21,702 bases of DNA from Mnemiopsis leidyi (Eukaryota; Ctenophora; Tentaculata; Lobata; Bolinopsidae). Below the pieces are notes generated by a model. It did not search any database. It was not told where the DNA came from and saw nothing but the letters and a program-made list of their open reading frames with translations. Shown here piece after piece: positions 10,550-20,000 of the stretch (its first letter is position 1; each line of letters opens with the position of its first letter). The stretch is taken from contig JH153403.1 of NCBI GenBank assembly GCA_000226015.1, positions 232,451 to 254,152 on the forward strand. Reading direction: 5' to 3'. The translations under genes were made by a program, and so were the position numbers.

Positions 10550-11014
10550 TCATGTTTGGAGCTTTTGGGCCGTGCCTCCACAATTCCCATAAATTGGATT
10601 TGAGACAGACATAGCAATACACTTGTTGTCGACGTTTGCGTATGCACGGAGATGGTTGGTGGGCGTGTCGTAGATCGCCTGGGTGGAGGAGATTTTCCGG
10701 ACGGGCCCAGACGGAGCTTCCGACATTGAGGACACTGGCATATTCATGTAGTTCCCGTAGCTCGCTCCGTTGGTCTGGCGCGGAGGGTTGTAGGACACCC
10801 CGCCCATGTTGGTGTAGCTGGAGTCGATACTGACGTTTTTCTCGAGAGTTCGTGACAACATGTCAATGTTCATGTAGTTGGAGTGGCTGGCGGGCTGGGA
10901 GGTGTGGTGGGGAGGGGCGGGCGCCAGGTTGTCTATGTTCATGTAGTTGGAGTGGGAGTCGGGCGCTGTGTGCGTGTTGTACGCGCCCATGTTCATGTAG
11001 TTGTCAGCCGGCAC
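10550..11014 (-). other. Terminal adaptor exon with the YMNx motif array
   Basis: This exon starts after an ACACCCAG acceptor (CAG at 11017-11015) with VPADNYMNM and encodes 154 residues to the stop. Eleven tyrosine sites lie in it: YMNM, YNTH, YMNI, YMNI, YTNM, YNPP, YGNY, YMNM, YDTP, YANV and YGNC. The phrase SHSNYMNID occurs twice about 25 residues apart, with closely matching DNA, so the array grew at least partly by internal duplication. Its composition is less AT-rich than the neighbouring introns. Confidence 0.85.
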
Positions 11015-14000
11015 CTGGGTGTTAGTATAGTTGAGTAAAACACATATATGACCATTAACTAATCAATAAGTTGTATGTGGAAAGCATAAATCGATTGGAC
11101 AATATACCCCATTTTGAGTCATCATGTGTAGCATTAAAAATATTAATTTTGCAAATTAATCTTTTTAGATCAAAAATTATACAGACATAAAAACTTACTT
11201 ACAGACAGACAAACAAACACACAGACATACAAACAGACTGACAGACGAACCTGGGCGACGGTTTGAGGGGTGGGAGGGTAGTTGATGTGTTTAACTCCAG
11301 GTATCTGGGGTGATACAGGGGAACAAGGAGACTGAGGGGTGGAGGAGAGGTGTCCTATCGGCTTGGGAACCATGTAGTTACTCATGTTGGGGTCCTGGTA
11401 ATAACCGCAACGTTAGAAATATTCAGTACTTCTATTTTTTCACATCTTCGGTTTAACTAGAAAAAAATTAGAATACCACAAAAAAACCCCAGAATAGATC
11501 TCAGAGGGTAAAACTTCTGACCAAATCACTTTTTGTCTCCAGCCCCTTCACCAAATGTCCCTAACCTGCTGAAGACGACCAGATCCGTTAGACCGGAGTG
11601 TAGTGTATCCTTCCTGTCTCTCGTTCTGTATCATCGTCTCGTACACCCCTCCGTACTCGTCCGGATTTCCGGAGTGTAATCCGGCGTGTTTGTTTTCCGT
11701 TATTGGCTGCATTCCGCCGGGCTGCATTACCATGTACATGTCAGACGGGGAGGGTTCCTGAAGAGAGGAGTGTTATTGAGAATAGAGGGTTTCATTCTAG
11801 AAGAGATAATGTATTCTAGAGATTATTCTAGAGATTATTCTAGAGATAATTCTAGAGATTATTCTAGAGATTATTCTAGAGATTATTCTAGAGATTATTC
11901 TAGAGATAGTTCTAGAGATTATTCTAGAGATTATTCTAGAGATAGTTCTAGAGATAGTTCTAGAGATTATTCTAGAGATTATTTCTAGAGATAGTTCTAG
12001 AGATTATTCTAGAGATTATTCTAGAGATAGTTCTAGAGATTATTCTAGAGATTATTCTAGAGATAGTTCTAGAGATTATTCTAGAGATAATTCTAGAGAT
12101 AGTTCTAGAGATTATTCTAGAGATAGTTCTAGAGATTATTCTAGAGATTATTCTAGAGATTATTCTAGAGATAGTTCTAGAGATTATTCTAGAGATTATT
12201 CTAGAGATAGTTCCAGAGATTATTCTAGAGATTATTCTACAGTTTATTTTAGAGATAACTACTTTTATTTTGGACAGTTTGCAGCAAAGCAATTTATTCA
12301 GGGTATACTTCATTTAGAATTATAAGATTTGTGAGTACACCAGAGGTATTGGAAGGTCGGAGAATTTGGGGGTATTTAGTGTGTTTAGGGAGGGTATAAT
12401 TGAGATTCGAAAATTAGTGTAATTACAAGAGATGAACTCTGGAATATTAGTCAATTTTGTGAGATTAACTTTCCAATCCTTTTTATCGCTACTTTTCTTT
12501 TCCAGCAACAACAAGACTTAGATAATGCTAACGGTTGATTTAGATCATGAACCAGAAAATAAACCAGAACATCCGCCCAATCCAAGTAATTACTCATATT
12601 ACCTACTTAATGGATCATTATAAACTCACCATTAACTATAATATAATGGTAAATTAGGAGTAAACATTCAGTAATTATTACTTTATTACATTCATAGCTG
12701 AGACCGTACTATAGTGCTTTAGAAAGCTGAAGGTTTGTAAAATATGAGAAAATTGTCAGAAGGTAACTGCGTATCATACAGCAGGACTCCCCTATTTCAC
12801 AAGAGATCGAGTAGATTGTGTCGATGAATCTGTAAAGCTATAGTCAGTCTTCTCCCTCCTCAGGGAATAAAGCGGTCGCTAGCCAGAACTCTTATCACAA
12901 GTGTTGACATACCAAACTTCACCCTCACTACCATGGCAACAGTATTGTTGTGGCAGTCCAGGTGGAACTCTGGTATTTTGTCGGGAAACTTGTCATGCCA
13001 GACATTCACACATACTTTAGCCACATCGTCACTTCGTTTCAGCTACCTTTTCCAGTGTTGTACTTGAAATACCTGGACGGATTTTCACTCTCGGCTGTTG
13101 CCACGTCTACGATAATACACAGTCTTTACGTGATAAACAACCTAGATTGTTTTGATGTTATAACTTGAGACTTCACAATGATTAGCAGTGTCTGGAAAAG
13201 AAACTTCTTGTCTACTCTCAAAACGTTAAACACGTGACCCTCTTATTGAAGGAACATCTAAAAGTAACACAAACAAGTAAATAGATAATTGTTATACGTA
13301 AAGATAGCCCCCTATTTTTACATTCTACATACAGAGATACACCCCCAGGCTACACAAGCACCCCTCACCGGCTCCAGATATACGCGAGGCGTGGAAAATA
13401 GAGCTGCTGTTAAAAGTTCCGATACTTAACTGTAGGGGATGCCGATACACCAAATACCAGGGCACTGAGTACTGCGATGATTGCTCACGACAGTTTAAAT
13501 CCGGAGATGATTAAAAAAGTGGGCCGTGGGCTGTTTACCGGACACGATACTTCGATAAATTCTCCGAATATGATGATTGAGGAGCGAGAGTTGGAGCGTA
13601 GTTCCAACACAAAAGAGATCACGTGATCAATGTGATGATATTGTCCTGTTATACGCGGGACTAAGACAGTGGTTTAAATGTCTTGTTTGGTGTATAGCAG
13701 TTTCCTTCAAGCTGAGTTTACCAGAGGGGTGAAATAGACAGTTAGGATACGTTTGTAGGTATCGAGCCGCTCTTTTGCGCCTACGACTTGATAAACAGCA
13801 CACAGCACGACTACTTTAGAGCTTTAGATAGGATTTTACAACTATTGGCGATTCGGTTCTAGATATAGATTGGTCAATTGTAGGACTTCTGACAACAAAG
13901 GTGTCCAAAGATGCCGGGGCACTCAACCCATTGAACCCGGAATTCAATGCGAGCCAAAGGTATGGCAACAATTCATCCTCAGTTTAACTTGACTTCGGTC

Positions 14001-17000
14001 TGAGTTTTTCGTAAAACGACCCAATAGACAACCGAAAGTTGGTCTCAATTAGACAGGGTTAAACTAGGACGTTTTAACGACCTAACAGTCAGGTGATAGC
14101 CTGGTTGTAGTTGTCATTCCTTCAGAAATCTGGTTAAAAGTAGAACCAGGGTTAAGGTCATCACTTCCTGAAATAGTTTTACATGTACGGCACCCTGGAG
14201 TAGGGTGGAAGTAGAAGGTGCCGTGTGTAGTCAGGTGTTGGAATGAGATATTACAACATGCCTCGTCTCCTGCTGTATCTGTCAACTACAGAACTTACTG
14301 TGCGATATTATACCCTATCGGCTCTTTTTTAAAGTGGAGATATTTTTCAAAAGAGGTACTCAAAATGAAGATCGGTAGTTTCAAACCACAGTATAGAACG
14401 CTTGGGTATATCAACGGATCGTGCCATCATTTGTCAAGGAGTAAGTGGTTGGGCATGCTCATTGACAGACCGTTCATCAATGGAATGTTCACAGCGTTCA
14501 GGACCAAATTATCAGCTCTCACGTGTGTAAACACTAAACATTATTAAAGTAATACCCAAGCAAGCCACGCCCTACAGTCGCCTTCATGAAGCATATTACA
14601 TTCCGCCAATACTCAACATTCTAATTTCTAGCCGATACCAACCATTTATTCTACAGCGAATACCAGCCGTCTAATGTTTATACGTCCAAAAGAGCTGACA
14701 CATTCTTGCTGGACAGCTGAAGGATGACTCACGGTTAGTCAATATTTAGGGAACTAGAGTAATGAGCTCACACAGGCTGAAAGGTACTTGGGAAACTGAC
14801 AGAATCTTTAATCCGTCTATTAACAGTTGTCAGGGTATAGTATCCAGTTGTCAAGGACACAGCCGATCATTTAACTGCGATAAATTGCAAATTTGGGTCA
14901 TCCAGAAATGTGCGTGTTTGTTAAACCAGCTCGTTTTTCTGAAAGCTGCATATCAGGCTATCAGAGGGAGCCTGACACGTGATCAATGAAGCCTGACACG
15001 TGATCAATGGAGCCTGATTAGCTTTCATTTTTTCAAAATCATACAGGTCTCACCAAGAAAATGTTACAAAGATCTCCTGCCCCCGGTCAGCCCTATTCGG
15101 GAACAGTCACGTGAAATTAACTGTCAGTACCACGTGTTGGGCCACGTGACACTGACAGTGGGCATGTACAGTGCACCCGGGTGACAGGTTTAATTAGGGA
15201 TAATTAATTAATTAGGTTCAATAAACGGAGTTTAGCGGTGCAGCCAGTAGTTGCTACCTAGACGGACTGAGAGTGGAAGGTCGGGGTTGCTGTTTTTAGA
15301 AACTGATGTTTGTGTGCCTCCCTCCTATGGGTGGTATGTTCTAGAATAATTGGCGGGAAATTCCTGAAATTGTTTGGTACTGCGAAACTCATTGCGTGAA
15401 AAGGGGAATGAGGAAGTTCTGTATTCAAAGGGGCCAACATTAGGTATCTTGCGCGTTCCTGTTACGTTAAGTTTGTCTAAAACACGAGTTATCTCGTTTA
15501 AAAAAGCAGCTGCATCACAATACTAAAACACGTAACGCCACACGTGCTATCGCCACACGTGTTATCGAGTTTCAGAGATAAGAGTTTTAAGTCTAGACAC
15601 GTGAATATTTAAACCAGTTTAGTTATAATTTGGAGTTTAAACGTATCATATCCTATGTATGAAATGAAAGCCTTATACATAATTTAGGGCTAGACTTAGA
15701 ATCTTAGTGATATTTTCATGTAATTAACCGTTATTACATGTCAAGCAGTTTAAAACCTGCATCTCAAACCAAGCCCACTTCTTTACTTCAGCTCAAGTAT
15801 TTGTTCAAGTGTTTATTCAAGGGCCATTGCCTCAAATTCCAGTTATTTATTTAAGGACATTACTTAATTAATTATCTATTAAAGTATCTCTTTAAGTGTC
15901 TATTCCTGGTGAATCCTCGTCAAAACCGTAAAAACATTTTCCCACGGTAATAAGACTAATGAAGAGCTGTCTACGTCTGTTTCATCTAAACAATCCTTAT
16001 CAATGGTCTAACAGAGACTGTCATTTGAAATTTCCCCTGTTCGCTCTTCCCGTTCATTTGACGGGAGAGAATAAAGTCACTGCCGTTACATTCAGCTGTA
16101 CCAAGCATGTCACATGCACAGCTTAATGACTCGGCAAAAATACGAAAAAATTACATCCGATATCATTCTTAGTTCTTCTTCTTGTTTTTACCCTCGTCAA
16201 AAAACTGTACAAGGCGTGTCAACCAAACTTCGTAACTTTTCGCTATGATGCACCGCAAGGAGCAGCCTCACACGGACTAAATATTCTTCAAAAGACAGGA
16301 TGAGAAGCCAGACAAGGCCAGGCCGGGTCCGATAGCCAGCAATTAACAGCACTTTGTTACTTTTTTACCGAGTTTTTACCGGCTGGAGGAAGTAGAGGGA
16401 TATGTGGCGGTAGACATCGGGGAGAAACTTTCCTTAGTTTTTGGGAGGGATGAGAGTTTGTGGAGTCTCCACGTGCAGATGGTTTGTGTTAAGTTCGATA
16501 GATTTGTGGTACAGTAGATATCTGGTACAGTAGATATCTGGTACAGTAGATAATAGATATCTGGTACAGTATTTCCTGAGTTATTTGGAATTGTACATTA
16601 TTTGGAATAGTTGATTGAGCACCTGGCACTAGACAACATTTTCTTTTATGTTATAGGATGACGGAAGGATGAAGAAACATGTGGTTTTGCGATGTTCACA
16701 TTTTGGAGTATCAATCTTACAAATGGGACAGTTGGGATTGAGCCATGGAGCTGGTTATCAAATATTGTGATGGGAGGACACTTTATGTGTGGTTTCAATC
16801 TTGAAATGAACTTTTGCTTCTAGCTTTCTAAAAAACGCACACAATACATCACCCATTTTTTTCAGGAAGTTGAATCTGAAGCTTCAAGGAAGTTGTACTG
16901 CACACGCCCAGAAATTTGTCTTTCAAATTTTGGTGAGCTCCTACTCAGCGCAAGCTCGAATAGGAATGTAGATTTAAGAAGTATGCAGGAAGACCTGACT

Positions 17001-20000
17001 TTCAATACTTGACATTTGAGATGGGGCACACATCAACCACCGGGTCATGTGAGTGTGAAATCAGACACTTGGACTCTCCGAAATCGTGCACAGAGAAGTA
17101 GGATGGAATGGGGAAGAACTGTCAGAAAACGATTACAAACTGTGATATAAATATTATCTATAGGAACAAACTATTCACCATGACGTTGGTTTATGTTTTT
17201 AGAATTACAAACAGCACCAAATCACACCCATAGATCTTCTTCAAACTATCCTAGACAAATATCACTCTAACAAATATTCTCGAATACACTCCTTCATTGC
17301 CTGGATCCAAACTTTGCCACACTCTAAGTCAGGGAACATGGGACTAGCGTGCACAGCTCCCGGTATAACAATAAACTCCAGCAGTCTCCCTGCCCGTCTG
17401 AGACGGTGAGCTAGACGTCCCGTCTCTGTGATGAACATGTCAAACTCTCGGGAGTCTAGAACAGTCGGTGGGAACTTGGCCAAGATCTCGTCGCTTACTT
17501 TCCCAGGAAACATAAGTGGACAAGATTTCTGAGAGTTAAGATCAGATGCGATCAGGCGATATGCATGGCGGCGTTGTAGATGATCGTACCTTTCCTCCAC
17601 TGTCATACACAGAGGATCTCCAAAAGAGTAATCGTCAATCATTGGTTGGCTGGGGATGGCAAGTTTTACTAGTTGTGCCTCGTCCCGCTGTGCAAGCAGC
17701 ACCATGGCACCCAGACAAATATATCCTCCCCCACTATCACCAGCAATACAGATCTTGCCGGGGTCTACTCCGAGACTTTCCGCGTTGGAACTCACGTACT
17801 TCACAACCTCGTAGAAATCTTTGATGTTGTTTGGAGATTTAGTCTCGGGTGCAAGCCTATAATCCACGTTGAAGACCACTACACCACATTGAACTGCAGT
17901 GTAAACAAGAATGGGTCTTGAATCCGTGGCCGTCGCTGCAATCACTCCTCCTCCATGCGCGTAGATGTATGCAGCGTTGTGGGAATTCCCGCCAAGAGAT
18001 TTTGGAGTATACACAAAGACGGGAACTTTGAAGTCCCCATCGTGAGAAGTGGGAACAAAGATTTCCCGGGTTTCAACCAGCTTGGAAGCTTCCTGATATT
18101 CGCGATATTTCGACATTTCGTTGAAAAAGTGAGAGTTTGATTCCCTATAGAGTCTGACGATTTCATCATCACATTCAGAATCATTCCAATGTTCATTGAC
18201 AAGGTCGACATATCTCTCCCATATTCCACTATCTTCATTCGTCTGTTTCATCCACTCAACAACATCTATATCTACAGCTCCAGCAGGTTTGAAATCAAAC
18301 AAACTTTTTGATGCCATTCCTGTCATTTTTACCTAAGATTAAGCGAGCTCAGTTAAATATTTACCAGAAAAATTCTAAAAATTCAACCTTCGAGTTACAC
18401 GTCACAATGTTATTTCAATCATGCCACAAACATGGAAGATGGTATTCCAGAATGAAACCTGAAAAAACTCTCCGTCTATTACACCAGCCTGAGCCACGTC
18501 AAGTTTTGGTGTCCAAAATTACGTCGTATCAAGATACGGGTATGATGGGGTCCGAGTGATGTCTATTGATACTGGTCCACCTTCACTGCAAGGAGGTCTG
18601 AACAATTTCAAGTTCCAGGTACCGCTAATGTGTTGGTCAGGTCACGTGATCCAGATATGGAATGTACAAATTTGTACTGTCAGCAAACAGAGTTTTGGAG
18701 GGTCGTCCAAAAATTAGTCATTGATAAAACCGGGGGTCAACGTTTACATAGGGCCGAATTTTAAAAAATGCCATCACAAATTTCAGCTGTATCATAAAAT
18801 TAATACGTTTATGAAATTGAAAATATTAATTTGCTTTAAAAGTGATATTACCTTACTGAAGGGAAAATTGGTAAACATGCTTCCAGCTAGGCATTCTAAA
18901 ATTTTAAGCTAATATTTCTCATGACGTTCTGCCAGTAAATCGCAGAATAATTCGTTTCACTACATAAACATATATATATTCATGTTAATATATTAAGTAT
19001 GTTTTGTCAAAGAACTTTCCTTGCCCCCAGATTGACCTAGGTAGCAAAACAAACACTTCAATATATTTGACACTGTTGTGTGAGAAACAAGCATTACTTC
19101 AGCTTGTATATTTTGTTAACAACAACTTGTGTACTTGTAACGCACATAGGAACTGAAACTTTCGGTTCCTGTATTGCAAGATTTACTGTGTTTTGTGCAC
19201 TGCAAATATGAAGATGTACAGGGAACTACATGAGGCTAAACACGTTAAAAAGTGAAACGAGTAAAATAGGCTCTTTATACCCTTACATGTATAACGTTTC
19301 AGGAAGAACACTCTTCACTGTTGTAGTAAGAAAAATGAAATTATACATTTACTATCTTTCAGTGCCAAAGATTGACCTTTAAGTTGCAGAAACGGTTTAA
19401 GACGATAAGCAAAGAATTACGAAAGCTTCTGACCGAAATCTTCTCGTATCAAAAGAGCATGCAGTTGATTTGTCGGAAAAAACCTAATTCTTACGAGGGA
19501 AAAATTATTATCAACTAAGGGTTACACTTAAACAGGACAAAACTGAAACAACATTAAAACATAAATTTTATTCTACTTCCTAGTTCTGTCAAACAGAACA
19601 ATGACTGTTTTTGAAGGCTCACATTTCAGCCTTTCAGATTAACATCTTACTTACTGTCTAACTACTGTCTTACTTACTGTCTATAGTGATACAAGTCTTG
19701 GTAACAGGTAAGACCATCAAATAAGACCATTAGGTAAAATTCCATAATCCATCACATTAGAAGTAGAATTATATCCAGCGAAATCTTCAGTGGACTTAAT
19801 TCTACATTTTATGTACAATCACACGATGTGTTGACCTAACTATCATGCTTGCATTACGAATCTTATAAGTGTTTGTGAATTTCTACAACACAATTTGCAA
19901 CGTCACACAGACTAATGACGTCACACAAATTAATGACGTCACGAAGACAGGGAAACTTACCGAGTTAGGTTGGGGAGGCGGCCCGCGGTTCAAACTGTCC

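Noticed and set aside
11686-11988. + strand open frame with YSRDYSRD repeats
   Set aside because: It is produced by the 12-bp satellite, whose period is a multiple of three; the minus-strand IISR-repeat frame at 11972-12313 is the same artefact.
12905-12907. In-frame TGA read as selenocysteine
   Set aside because: No convincing SECIS-like stem with paired ATGA/GA core was seen after 13514, and alternative splicing or pseudogene status explains the stop more simply.
12864-13040. Minus-strand frame of about 60 codons ending DRFIP, with a protein-like look
   Set aside because: It is the codon-aligned antisense of the + strand frame with better splice signals, and its upstream continuation lies in other frames. 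I treat it as a shadow.
14218-14547. + strand frame of 109 codons
   Set aside because: There are no recognisable motifs, no splice context and odd composition; an opposing frame overlaps it. A chance frame in intron DNA is likelier.
17546-17921. + strand frames of 92 and 82 codons
   Set aside because: They are antisense shadows of the intact hydrolase gene.
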